A DNA stretch of 16,642 nt from Bacteroidales bacterium (GTDB lineage: Bacteria; Bacteroidota; Bacteroidia; Bacteroidales; UBA932), in assembly GCA_021443605.1 (NCBI GenBank), contig JABUTQ010000044.1, positions 1-16,642 on the forward strand, written 5' to 3'. The notes below the pieces were generated by a model, which saw only the letters and a list, made by a program, of their open reading frames with translations, was not told the origin of the DNA and searched no databases. Both the position numbers and the translations under genes were made by a program. Positions 1 to 7,581 of this stretch are shown piece after piece (position 1 is the first letter of the stretch; each line of letters begins with the position of its first letter).

Positions 1-143
1 ACAGCGGCATAACCATCTTTTTCAACTGTACGGATTTGCGTAACAACACACGGACCAGCCTCAATAACGGTGCATGGAATATTTTTTCCAGCGGCATCGA
101 AAACGGAAGTCATTCCGATTTTTTTTCCAATTAATCCAGGCAT
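1..143 (-). CDS. rplC: 50S ribosomal protein L3, N-terminal part (runs off the window)
   Basis: Only the first 47 codons are inside the window; the gene continues beyond position 1. The N-terminus begins MPGLIGKKIGMTSVF and continues with PCTVIEAGPCVVTQI, which is the N-terminal signature of bacterial ribosomal protein L3 in its Bacteroidales form. L3 binds 23S rRNA early in large-subunit assembly and reaches toward the peptidyl-transferase centre. The ATG at 143-141 is the natural start, because the L3 alignment begins there and a promoter lies about 60 bases upstream. In Bacteroides the usual order is fusA, rpsJ, rplC, rplD. Here the gene immediately upstream is a lipoprotein gene ending at 249, so rplC appears to head its own transcript. 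Identification is from recognised sequence, not from a search. Confidence 0.95.
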   Translation of the reverse strand, partial: MPGLIGKKIGMTSVFDAAGKNIPCTVIEAGPCVVTQIRTVEKDGYAA

Positions 144-182
144 TGGTAGTTAATTTGGTGTATATTAATTAGTTAATCTTAA

Positions 183-200
183 CCCGCCATTTTTTGCGGG
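183..200 (-). promoter_or_regulatory. Short inverted repeat in the rplC leader
   Basis: The minus strand carries CCCGC, an 8-base A-rich spacer, and GCGGG. This could form a 5-bp GC hairpin at or very near the predicted transcript 5' end. No U-tract follows, so it is not an intrinsic terminator. It could be a 5'-end structure, part of a ribosomal-protein leader that feeds back on the operon, or an operator. If transcription starts inside the first arm, the hairpin would not form fully in RNA. Confidence 0.3.
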
Positions 201-203
201 CTG

Positions 204-233
204 CAAATATACGACTTTTTTATTAAATACCAA
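204..233 (-). promoter_or_regulatory. Bacteroidetes-type promoter for rplC and the downstream ribosomal operon
   Basis: On the minus strand the sequence TATATTTG (211-204) matches the Bacteroidetes -7 element TAnnTTTG at every fixed position. A TTG (233-231, directly preceded by a second TTG) lies 19 bases upstream, which fits the -33 element. The transcript would start near 199-197, giving a leader of about 55 bases before the rplC ATG. The promoter lies wholly between the end of the upstream lipoprotein gene and rplC. No terminator separates the two, so read-through from upstream is also possible. Confidence 0.72.
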
Positions 234-248
234 CAAGTTTTGAACAAT

Positions 249-1709
249 TTATTTTTCGGCAGTGCATTTCGTACGGTGCTGAGATTCAATTCCCTTGCGA
301 GCTTTGCGGGTGTCCATTTTCACCGGTGCGTTCACAAAGTCGGGGACATTGTACGAATATAGAGACGAGGCATAATACTCTTCGGGATTTTCCTGTGGAA
401 GGAGGAAGGGCTTCGAGCAGTTTCCTTCAGCATCTATGTGGGCGATGTAAAGCCTTGTGTAGAGCCCGTCGTCCCTGCGAGAGGTGAAGACAACCCAACG
501 GGAATTTGAGCTCCAGTTGTGGAAACTCTCCGTGTCGTCGCTGTTCAGCTCACTTGCCGGTCTCGCCTCCCCACTCTCCAAATCGAGCATCCAAAGTTCC
601 GCCTCCTTGTGCCAGATTGTAAAATAGCCGTAGTCCGCCAAAGTGAACAGGATATGGCGGCCATCGTACGAAGGCCTTGCGCAGGTGGCACTTTCCCCGA
701 GGGATGCGGCATCGAAAACGGTGCGAATCTCATCCCCGAAACGCCCCGTTTCAGGGTCAAAGGCGATGCTGCAGATGTTGTAGCGGAGGCTGTCGTACTC
801 TTGCGGAAGGGGCTTGTTTTCCGCTCTGCTGAAATAAAGAGTGCGGCCGTCCGGTGAGAAAGCGGGGAGTGTCTCCAGACTTTCCGTACGGTTGAGCAGG
901 TTGGAAATCAGCACTTTACGTGTTGAGGGCTGATAAACTATGATATCCGACTTGAAATCAAAAACTTCCACCCGCCTGTCGGCTGCCGTGTGGAATCCCT
1001 GCCGAGTGGTGTTTGTGGAATAGGCGATATAATCTCCCGAAGGGTGCCAATAGGGATACACGAAATTGCCTTCGGTGGAGTCTGTCGCCGTATCGAGAAA
1101 TTCCATTGCAGAGGGGGTGCTCATAATCGTCGTGCCGTGTGCCCCTCGTATGTGCAGGCTCATCTTTTCGGGAGATGTCTTGTTGAAAGAGTGGCAGTTG
1201 ACGCACATTCCGGGGGAGAGGGTGTTCTCGATTATAGCCTTCTCATTGAACGAAGAGAGCTCTCTTTCGTAAATCCCCATACGGCTGAAATATTCGTAGC
1301 CGGGGGCGATTTTCCTGTAGGCCACGCCATAATCGACAGCATCTGTGCTTACATATATCTTGAAGGGAGAAAACTCTTTCCATACGCCGGAGATTTTCGC
1401 CGAGACGGTCACCTCTATGCTTCCACCACCATTTTCCCCAAGGAGCTTATGCCATTTCTTTGACGGAATCCTGATATAATCCCCACTTACGGAAAAACTC
1501 TCATTGTTTCCCTTGAACACGGCCTGCACTTTAGTGCATCCGGCTTCCTCACATACAAAATTAAGCGGCGCAATAGTTTGTGGAACAGTTACTTCCGTAT
1601 AATCGGGATAGATGAATGCAGTGCGAGGAACAACCTCTTGCGGCGAAATGTTTCCGCTGCAACTCCACAATGCGAGAGCCATCGCCATCAGAATCGTTTT
1701 TCCTTTCAT
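249..1709 (-). CDS. TolB-like beta-propeller lipoprotein with CxxCH motif (copy A)
   Basis: This 486-residue protein starts with a lipoprotein signal (hydrophobic core then SCSG, lipidated Cys17), so it is likely anchored in the outer membrane or facing the periplasm. Residues 18-120 form a beta-rich N-terminal domain. Next comes CVNCH (Cys169, Cys172, His173), the motif that attaches c-type heme covalently. Residues 215-445 hold PD40/WD40-like propeller blades, visible as HPSGDYIAY, FSPDGRTLYFSRAE and SYDGRHILF, as in TolB. It is a diverged paralogue of the gene at 4486-5910. Both copies share the CxxCH and a histidine 13 residues after it (His186 in an HIRG segment), a candidate second heme ligand. 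It starts 6 bases after the membrane-TPR gene at 1716-3371, so the two are probably co-translated and may form a complex. Substrate and true function are unknown. Heme binding is inferred from the motif alone; a zinc or disulfide role is possible. Confidence 0.8.
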   Translation of the reverse strand: MKGKTILMAMALALWSCSGNISPQEVVPRTAFIYPDYTEVTVPQTIAPLNFVCEEAGCTKVQAVFKGNNESFSVSGDYIRIPSKKWHKLLGENGGGSIEVTVSAKISGVWKEFSPFKIYVSTDAVDYGVAYRKIAPGYEYFSRMGIYERELSSFNEKAIIENTLSPGMCVNCHSFNKTSPEKMSLHIRGAHGTTIMSTPSAMEFLDTATDSTEGNFVYPYWHPSGDYIAYSTNTTRQGFHTAADRRVEVFDFKSDIIVYQPSTRKVLISNLLNRTESLETLPAFSPDGRTLYFSRAENKPLPQEYDSLRYNICSIAFDPETGRFGDEIRTVFDAASLGESATCARPSYDGRHILFTLADYGYFTIWHKEAELWMLDLESGEARPASELNSDDTESFHNWSSNSRWVVFTSRRDDGLYTRLYIAHIDAEGNCSKPFLLPQENPEEYYASSLYSYNVPDFVNAPVKMDTRKARKGIESQHRTKCTAEK

Positions 1710-1715
1710 AGTCGG

Positions 1716-3371
1716 TTACCTGTATAAATAATAGTACCAGAAACTGTGGCCATATCGTTTTTCAAGACTCTTCTTGGCATATTTGTTTGTGGCGTAGGTG
1801 CGGGCAAAATCAAGCATATCATCTACTTCGGTGCGGCTTACCGGCCAGGGGAGTTCGTCAAATTTGTCGTGATTTGCAGACCAGTCGAAAAGGAGTGCCT
1901 GCTGCCAGCTGCGACGAATTTTCGTCTCTCCGGCTAGGACCGATATCGGGATAAACTCCTTGAATTTCGTAAGATCCTTCTCAAGTAATTCATATCCAAG
2001 CAGATACTCGAGGGCCAAAGTGTTTTTGCCGTTATGGTCACAGAGCATTTTGCAAAGGGCGTCTTTGTCGGTTGATTGGCTTGTGAGAATATTTTGCTCC
2101 AAACGGTAATCTCTCAGATATTCCAAAGATGATATATCTGCCGTTTTAGCCCATTGTCTGTAAAACAAGGTCTTGCCGAGGATTGCCCTGTATTTTTTTG
2201 CCACAGCAGTCTCGCCGTTGAGGAGGTTCGTGATTGCGAGAGTCTTCATCAATCTGCCGCTCTTTGCTCCGTCCGGCAAGGTCTCCATCGCCTCAAAAGC
2301 GCATCGCTGGGCGGTATTGATAAGCCCGAGCCGCAGGTAAATTTCTATGGATGAGATAGATGAGATATAATTTGAACTCCAGTCGGGGAGCAATCCCTTC
2401 CCGCCGTTCTGGTAAAAGTCAAACATTCGTTCTCCCAATTCTCCGTTCATTCCCAATGCCAGATTGAGGCACGAGACCCCGAGTGGCGTATCGGGATTAC
2501 TGCGTTCGGCCTTTTTTATTATCTCGTTCCATTTGCCGTTATGGGCAAGATAGTCATAACAATAAGCCTCTTCTGCCTTGAAGTCAAAAGAGAGGTAGTA
2601 AAATGTTGCGGACACTCCGATGGCAAAAAGCGCGACAAGCGGAGCAAATTTCTTTTGGATGAAAGACATAAGCGCCAGGGACGCCATCGAGGCAATCGGC
2701 ACGACAAAAAGCAAAGCGGGGAGAGTGCTGGGATACCTGTAATAGAACACCCCTTGATACAGGCGGAGGGGAGAATATTGAAGCCCAAAAGAGGCAATGA
2801 ACGGAACCGCTGCCGCAACTGCAACTAAGACGGCGGAGGCTCCACTTTTTCTCTTGCATAACATTTCTCCGGCAACCCAAAGGGCGAATAGGATATGCAT
2901 CGGGCCGCATATCCAGTAAAGCGCGGCGACAAACAAAAGTGCAGTTGTAAAATTGCCTTTAGTCCGATTCTTCCAAAATGCTATCGCCCACACTATGAGC
3001 AAGAAAGATATGCTGTATGAGGGCAGCACTGAAATGTCGCACTGCATCGCGGTGATAGCCGCAGCCGGAATGATTGCCGCCGGAGTCGGAATTATCCTAT
3101 AAGATGCGAGCGCCGTGAGTAAAAATACAACGGCGATAATGGCAGCCCCGGCAATCGGATAGAGGAAAAATTGGGTAAGAAATTCTGCGATATATGCCGC
3201 TATTCCCCCGGGGAGGGACAGTCGCTCAAGCAGATAGCCCTTCCCGAAAAGGAACAGTTGCAGGTTTTCAAGAAAAGAGAGGTGATACGGTGCTGCAACC
3301 AGCCAAAAGACAAACACCGCCGCCGTGGAACACAGCAGGAACACCGGAAATCTTTTCTTGAAAACTTCCAT
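1716..3371 (-). CDS. Polytopic membrane protein with TPR-like C-terminal half (copy A, possibly DUF6057)
   Basis: This is a 551-residue protein. Its first half (residues 8-260) contains about eight hydrophobic stretches suited to membrane helices, around 8-27, 57-90, 94-110, 118-133, 141-171, 178-196, 218-237 and 243-260. The second half (about 268-551) is soluble and helical with TPR-like spacing. It is a diverged paralogue of the gene at 5907-7556: both carry LTQFFLYP near residue 70, a YCY motif just after the last membrane helix followed by G(K/Q)W, and an aromatic C-terminus (FWYYY / YWYYF). From memory it resembles the uncharacterised Bacteroidales family DUF6057, but I cannot confirm this. 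It starts 2 bases after the GH18 stop and is followed 6 bases later by propeller copy A. It probably sits in the inner membrane. No catalytic motif is evident, so function is unknown. Confidence 0.78.
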   Translation of the reverse strand: MEVFKKRFPVFLLCSTAAVFVFWLVAAPYHLSFLENLQLFLFGKGYLLERLSLPGGIAAYIAEFLTQFFLYPIAGAAIIAVVFLLTALASYRIIPTPAAIIPAAAITAMQCDISVLPSYSISFLLIVWAIAFWKNRTKGNFTTALLFVAALYWICGPMHILFALWVAGEMLCKRKSGASAVLVAVAAAVPFIASFGLQYSPLRLYQGVFYYRYPSTLPALLFVVPIASMASLALMSFIQKKFAPLVALFAIGVSATFYYLSFDFKAEEAYCYDYLAHNGKWNEIIKKAERSNPDTPLGVSCLNLALGMNGELGERMFDFYQNGGKGLLPDWSSNYISSISSIEIYLRLGLINTAQRCAFEAMETLPDGAKSGRLMKTLAITNLLNGETAVAKKYRAILGKTLFYRQWAKTADISSLEYLRDYRLEQNILTSQSTDKDALCKMLCDHNGKNTLALEYLLGYELLEKDLTKFKEFIPISVLAGETKIRRSWQQALLFDWSANHDKFDELPWPVSRTEVDDMLDFARTYATNKYAKKSLEKRYGHSFWYYYLYR

Positions 3372-3373
3372 TG

Positions 3374-4489
3374 CTAATATTTCATTACAGCATTCCAGAG
3401 GGCTCTGCGGAGCGTTCCCTGATTGTCATCTCCGTCGTAATCCCAAAACATCAGGCCTGCCATCCCTTTCTCTGCGACATATTTCCCTTTGAGATCGATG
3501 CTCCTGGCATTGTCGTAGCCGGCATAGTATTTCCCGTCCTTGGTAATGTACGGAACACACGCTGCGTCGTCCCAATTGTCTATCTTATAGCCGCTTCCAA
3601 GTTTGACAACATCCTTGTAGTCGATGACTCCGCCGCTGTTGAAGTCACGGCGTGCATAGAACGGTACTCCCATCACGAGCTTCTCCGGCTTGATTCCGGC
3701 ATTGAGATAAACCTTCACTGCATTGTCGCAGTTGTAGGATCCGGTATAAAGTGCTGAGTGGTGATACGGAGCTGCCAACAGGTCGTAGGTCATAATATAG
3801 ACGTAATCCACATAAGGGTCGCACCCTTTTATGTCGATATATTTCCAACCATCGCTGCCAACCGGTTTCATATCCTCGATGTATCCGGCGTACGAGAGTG
3901 AGAATCTCGAACCAAGAGCCTCGCGGAGGTCTTTCATCAGCAGCACGTGGTTTGCGACGTCCACCTGGGCATCGTAAGCGTTGCTGCCCCAAGTCATTCC
4001 GGGGAACTCCCAGTCGATATCGATTCCGTCCAGATTGTTGTTTACACAAAACGCGTAACAGTCGTTTGCAAATTTCTTGCGGGCTTCAGGGTCCTTTGCC
4101 AAGGCCGAGAATCCGCCACCCTTCACGTTGTCGTAATTATCGACGCTGTTTGTAAATGAAAGGACAATCTTCAAGTTCGGATTCTTCTTTTTTACCGCCA
4201 TTACCTGGTCGAATCTCGATTTGTTCCCCTGAAGGCCAAATTTGATATATTTGTCACCGTCCATATAGAGTTCGGCAAAAGAGTAGTTGAGCTGCGTCAC
4301 CTCGTTTGCGGCGGGGGTAGCAGTCCCGTAATAAGTGATATATCCTACTGCAACTTTTCCGTTTTTCTGAGGAAGCAGATCTTCTGTTTCAATCTCAGGC
4401 GCTTTCTGCCCCGGTTTGTAATTGTCCTCGGTACAAGCAGTAAATGCCAGTGAACCAATGATTAATAAGGATAATAAAGAACGTTTCAT
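3374..4489 (-). CDS. GH18 chitinase-type glycoside hydrolase lipoprotein
   Basis: This 371-residue lipoprotein (signal ending TAC, lipidated Cys19, then TEDN) has a single GH18 TIM barrel from about residue 44. The family signature DGIDIDWE is intact: Asp154, Asp157, Asp159 and the acid/base Glu161. The GH18 strand motifs KIVLSF (about 107-112) and MTYD are present, and a conserved Trp lies in MFWDYDGDD near the C-terminus. GH18 enzymes hydrolyse beta-1,4-GlcNAc linkages by substrate-assisted catalysis, in chitin, in N-glycan cores or rarely in peptidoglycan. The MxYD strand favours a chitinase-like over an ENGase-like active site, but the substrate is inferred. No carbohydrate-binding module is present. 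The ATG overlaps the stop of propeller copy B in an ATGA, and membrane-TPR copy A starts 2 bases downstream, so the gene is embedded between the two module copies. Confidence 0.9.
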   Translation of the reverse strand: MKRSLLSLLIIGSLAFTACTEDNYKPGQKAPEIETEDLLPQKNGKVAVGYITYYGTATPAANEVTQLNYSFAELYMDGDKYIKFGLQGNKSRFDQVMAVKKKNPNLKIVLSFTNSVDNYDNVKGGGFSALAKDPEARKKFANDCYAFCVNNNLDGIDIDWEFPGMTWGSNAYDAQVDVANHVLLMKDLREALGSRFSLSYAGYIEDMKPVGSDGWKYIDIKGCDPYVDYVYIMTYDLLAAPYHHSALYTGSYNCDNAVKVYLNAGIKPEKLVMGVPFYARRDFNSGGVIDYKDVVKLGSGYKIDNWDDAACVPYITKDGKYYAGYDNARSIDLKGKYVAEKGMAGLMFWDYDGDDNQGTLRRALWNAVMKY

Positions 4490-5910
4490 TTTTTGTATGT
4501 GAGTTTGATTGTATTAATGTTCTTATAAATCTTCGCGATATCTTTTGAATTATATTTTTCGCTCCTGTCGTATAGTTCGGGAATATTGAATGACTTGGTC
4601 ATCATTTCATAATGGTCGGGATCTTTCTGCGGCAGAACAAATGGTTTCGTGCCGCCATTTTCCCCCATAAAGGATATATAAGGCCGCCCGAACATTCCGT
4701 CGTCTCTCTTTGAGGCAAAGCAGAGCCAAGCGCTGTTGCCGCTCCAGCAGTGGTAAGTGTCCGAGCCGGGGGCGTTTGTTTCCTCCATCAAAGACACTTC
4801 TCCACTCTCTATGTTGAGAAGCGCAAGGTCGGTCTCTCTGTGCCAGATTGGGAAAGTGCCGTAGTTTGATACGCTCATTACCAGATATTTGCCGTCAGGT
4901 GAGCATCTTGGGAAACTTACCGAGAGCCCTTGCGATGCAGCATCCCAGACAAGGCGGAGATTGTTGCCGAAAGTTCCGCTCTCGTGGTCGAAGTCTATCG
5001 CATAGAGGTTATAGTGCATCTGCATTGTCTCACGGGGCTGTTCGAGATGCTCTGCCCTCGCGAAATAGATGGTCTTTCCATCGGCCGAGAAGCAGGGAAA
5101 AGTCTCTTGCGTGGCCTCTCCGCGCACGAGAGGCGATGAGGTCACTGTCAGATTCTCAAAATCTATGATGATAAGGTCGCTCTCCTTGTCATACACCTCC
5201 ATTCTGCCGTTTGGTGCTGAATGGAGTATCGGCACAATGTTGGCGGTGGTAAATACGCCGTATCGTCCTCTGCTATCTATCTCTCCATATACTGCAACAC
5301 TCGTGCTGTCGGTTGAAGTGTTGATTTTCAGGAGTTTGTCTCCGTGAGTATAGATTGTTCCACCCCCTTTGCCGCGCACGTGCATAAAGTTGGCGGGAGT
5401 TTCTGCACGGTTTGAAACGTGGCAGTTCATACAGGCGTTCTCGGTGATGTTGTTATCTCCCATCAACCTCTCTTCAAAGCAGGTGATGTCCCTTTCCACA
5501 ATGGTGAGCTTGTTCCACACCTCGTATGCCGGCTCAATCAGGCGGTAGCTCATGTATCGGTCTATAGTCTCGGGACGAATATCCCAGAAAAATGGTCCAA
5601 TAACCCCTGAAGAGCTCTTCACCGATATTGATACTTTTCTCCCCTTCTCCGCTTCAAGCATCTTTTTCCATTCTTTAAGGGGGAAACGCAACTGCCCGTT
5701 ATGTCCTTTGAATGTATATGTACTTGTCCCCTCGATAGTTACAGCTATCTTGCCTGCTCCGCCAATCTTGAAATTGAGGGGGGCTATATTGCAGGGAATC
5801 GCAATATTTGTGTAATCCGGCTCCATTTTTAGCGCCCCACTGTGTTCCGTGGTCGAGCAGGAGGAGATTGCAGAAAGGAGCACCACCGCCATTATCATCA
5901 ATCGTTTCAT
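4486..5910 (-). CDS. TolB-like beta-propeller lipoprotein with CxxCH motif (copy B)
   Basis: This 474-residue lipoprotein (SSCST, lipidated Cys18) has the same plan as the gene at 249-1709. The shared N-terminal segment reads IAPLNFKI. CMNCH (Cys160, Cys163, His164) is followed 13 residues later by His177 in HVRG. Propeller blades follow, with FSADGKTIYFARAE, CSPDGKYLVMS and SKRDDGMFGRPYIS. The two copies align over their whole length but are well diverged, so the duplication is old or the copies were acquired separately. The CxxCH would bind c-type heme if the host has a cytochrome c maturation system; this is not shown. The start codon overlaps the stop of membrane-TPR copy B by 4 bases (ATGA), and its own stop overlaps the GH18 start in the same way. 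Translational coupling and fixed stoichiometry are therefore likely. Its biological role is unknown. Confidence 0.8.
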   Translation of the reverse strand: MKRLMIMAVVLLSAISSCSTTEHSGALKMEPDYTNIAIPCNIAPLNFKIGGAGKIAVTIEGTSTYTFKGHNGQLRFPLKEWKKMLEAEKGRKVSISVKSSSGVIGPFFWDIRPETIDRYMSYRLIEPAYEVWNKLTIVERDITCFEERLMGDNNITENACMNCHVSNRAETPANFMHVRGKGGGTIYTHGDKLLKINTSTDSTSVAVYGEIDSRGRYGVFTTANIVPILHSAPNGRMEVYDKESDLIIIDFENLTVTSSPLVRGEATQETFPCFSADGKTIYFARAEHLEQPRETMQMHYNLYAIDFDHESGTFGNNLRLVWDAASQGLSVSFPRCSPDGKYLVMSVSNYGTFPIWHRETDLALLNIESGEVSLMEETNAPGSDTYHCWSGNSAWLCFASKRDDGMFGRPYISFMGENGGTKPFVLPQKDPDHYEMMTKSFNIPELYDRSEKYNSKDIAKIYKNINTIKLTYKK

Positions 5911-7556
5911 TTCCGCTCCTCCAGCTCTGCAAAATTAAAATAATACCAATAACTTCCTTTCCACTTTCTGCAGTCAAGGCCTGTTGTGAAAGCGTTTGAA
6001 TATGCCACGCAATCGTTCCAGGTATCAATGTCGAGATGATATTTCAAAAAATCTTCCTCGGGATTCACACTTTGGGCGACAATCATTGCAATTGCTTGTT
6101 TATAAAGCGTTTGAGGAGCTGTATAAGGCCGTCTTTTAAGATAATATTCCTCGTAGTCGCTCTTGAAGGAATCTAAATCCTTGTTCAGAAGGTGGAAGCA
6201 GAGCAGATAATCCACCACAATGGTGTTTGAGTAATCTCTCTCTGCGGCCAGGCGGCACGCCTTAATCCACTCGTTTGCGGCAAATAGCCTGTCAGTGGTG
6301 TCGTTGCAGGGATAGACCTCTTCCGGTGCCTCTGCATGGAGCTTCTCTAATTGTTGCAGTGTGGTTTCTGCCCATTTCCTGTGCGGAATGGAGCCTTTCA
6401 ACTGCTTTGCAAACTTCTCCGCCAGTGCATAATTGTCTGTGGCAATGGCAGTTTCTACTAACCGCCTGGCTACCCTTGAAGACCTCTGGTATGGCGTTCC
6501 GCAAAGGGAGAGCAGCAGTGAGTGCTGTGCTTGTGAGTAGTCGCAGCAGGCAAGCAGCGGGTCGATGCTGAAAAGGATATTGATATAGCCGATGCCGGCA
6601 TCAACTTTTTGGAACAATCCCCAATATGCAGGTTGATAGTATTTTAGCAGATCTTCTCCCAAAAGATTTTTCTTCGCCAGGGCGATATTGTAACAAGTTG
6701 TCGGAATGTATCTGTGGTATTTGTCATTCAAGGGGGCTTTTTCCAGAATCTTGTCCCACTGGCCGTAATATACCATCGTTGACATCCTATAGCAATAGTC
6801 GTCCGAGGGCTTGAAGGAGAAAATAGCTCCCCAGACCAAAGCCGCAGCGGCGGCGATATATCCCATATAGGGAATATAGGAAATCATCAACATAGCTTCA
6901 ACCACCAAGTATATAAAAGTTGGCTTGAGAGAATAACCATCCAACAAGGGATATATATAAGCCTGGCGTGCCGTGAGATTATACAAGTTGTGGACCAAAA
7001 AAGGCATTGCGGCAATAATTGCCACCGAAAGGGCTGTTGTCGCTTTGAATCGCTTTGTCTTAATTGAGTCTCCGACAAGAAGTGCCGCATAGATTAACGA
7101 GTGCACTCCGAACAGGGGATAGAGGAAAATTTCCACCCCCTTAAATTTCCGTGTAGCATTGAATATCCACACCACCACTACGAGTGCGACTGTCATCGAC
7201 ACTGGATATTCAATATGGCAGCAAAGGGCTGCTTCCGCAATACAAACTGCTGATGCAGAAGTGATTGATGTGTGTTTGCGTAGTCCGTAAAACAGCAATA
7301 TGATGAGCAGCGTGTAGATTACTGCCCCCACTGCGGGATACAAGAAAAATTGGGTAAGCCAGGCCCCCGCAATCTCAGCAATTGATGCCGGCCTTGAAAA
7401 GAATTTGCTCCAAAAGGAGAAATCGGAATTGAACAGGTTTATCTGTTCTTTGAGATGGATGTGCCCGTCTTGGACAAAGAAAAACCAGCACCACAGTGCG
7501 ATTGGTGTCGCAATTTGTGCAATCAGATGCAGTGAAGTGGATTTTCTTTTGTTCAT
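5907..7556 (-). CDS. Polytopic membrane protein with TPR-like C-terminal half (copy B, possibly DUF6057)
   Basis: This 549-residue paralogue of the gene at 1716-3371 has the same layout. About eight hydrophobic segments lie in residues 9-247 (for example 9-27, 68-92, 119-134, 142-162, 172-190, 212-228, 231-247). A soluble helical region with TPR-like spacing fills roughly 253-549. Shared marks are LTQFFLYP (67-74), DDYCY with GQW just after the last helix, and YWYYF near the C-terminus. It lacks recognisable enzymatic motifs, and the DUF6057 family name is a recollection, not a search result. The ATG at 7556 lies 25 bases after the DUF4369-like gene, and its stop overlaps the next ATG by 4 bases, placing it at the head of the tightly coupled five-gene run. 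The likely location is the inner membrane with the TPR half on one side; which side cannot be told from the sequence. Confidence 0.78.
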   Translation of the reverse strand: MNKRKSTSLHLIAQIATPIALWCWFFFVQDGHIHLKEQINLFNSDFSFWSKFFSRPASIAEIAGAWLTQFFLYPAVGAVIYTLLIILLFYGLRKHTSITSASAVCIAEAALCCHIEYPVSMTVALVVVVWIFNATRKFKGVEIFLYPLFGVHSLIYAALLVGDSIKTKRFKATTALSVAIIAAMPFLVHNLYNLTARQAYIYPLLDGYSLKPTFIYLVVEAMLMISYIPYMGYIAAAAALVWGAIFSFKPSDDYCYRMSTMVYYGQWDKILEKAPLNDKYHRYIPTTCYNIALAKKNLLGEDLLKYYQPAYWGLFQKVDAGIGYINILFSIDPLLACCDYSQAQHSLLLSLCGTPYQRSSRVARRLVETAIATDNYALAEKFAKQLKGSIPHRKWAETTLQQLEKLHAEAPEEVYPCNDTTDRLFAANEWIKACRLAAERDYSNTIVVDYLLCFHLLNKDLDSFKSDYEEYYLKRRPYTAPQTLYKQAIAMIVAQSVNPEEDFLKYHLDIDTWNDCVAYSNAFTTGLDCRKWKGSYWYYFNFAELEERK

Positions 7557-7581
7557 ACATCAGTTTGGCGATACGCCCAGA

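Noticed and set aside
183..200. Intrinsic terminator for the upstream lipoprotein operon
   Set aside because: The stem is only 5 bp and no U-tract follows it on the minus strand. It also lies downstream of the predicted rplC promoter.
3371..3757. Plus-strand open frames, such as this 128-codon one and longer ones at 990-1463, 14360-14980 and 15617-16264
   Set aside because: They lie antisense to well-supported genes, have no recognisable domain, and their composition is explained by codon bias on the opposite strand.
249..5910. The two propeller lipoproteins as true TolB of the Tol-Pal system
   Set aside because: No tolQ, tolR, tolA or pal lies nearby. Both proteins carry a lipobox and an internal CxxCH that TolB lacks. 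Only the propeller repeats are TolB-like.
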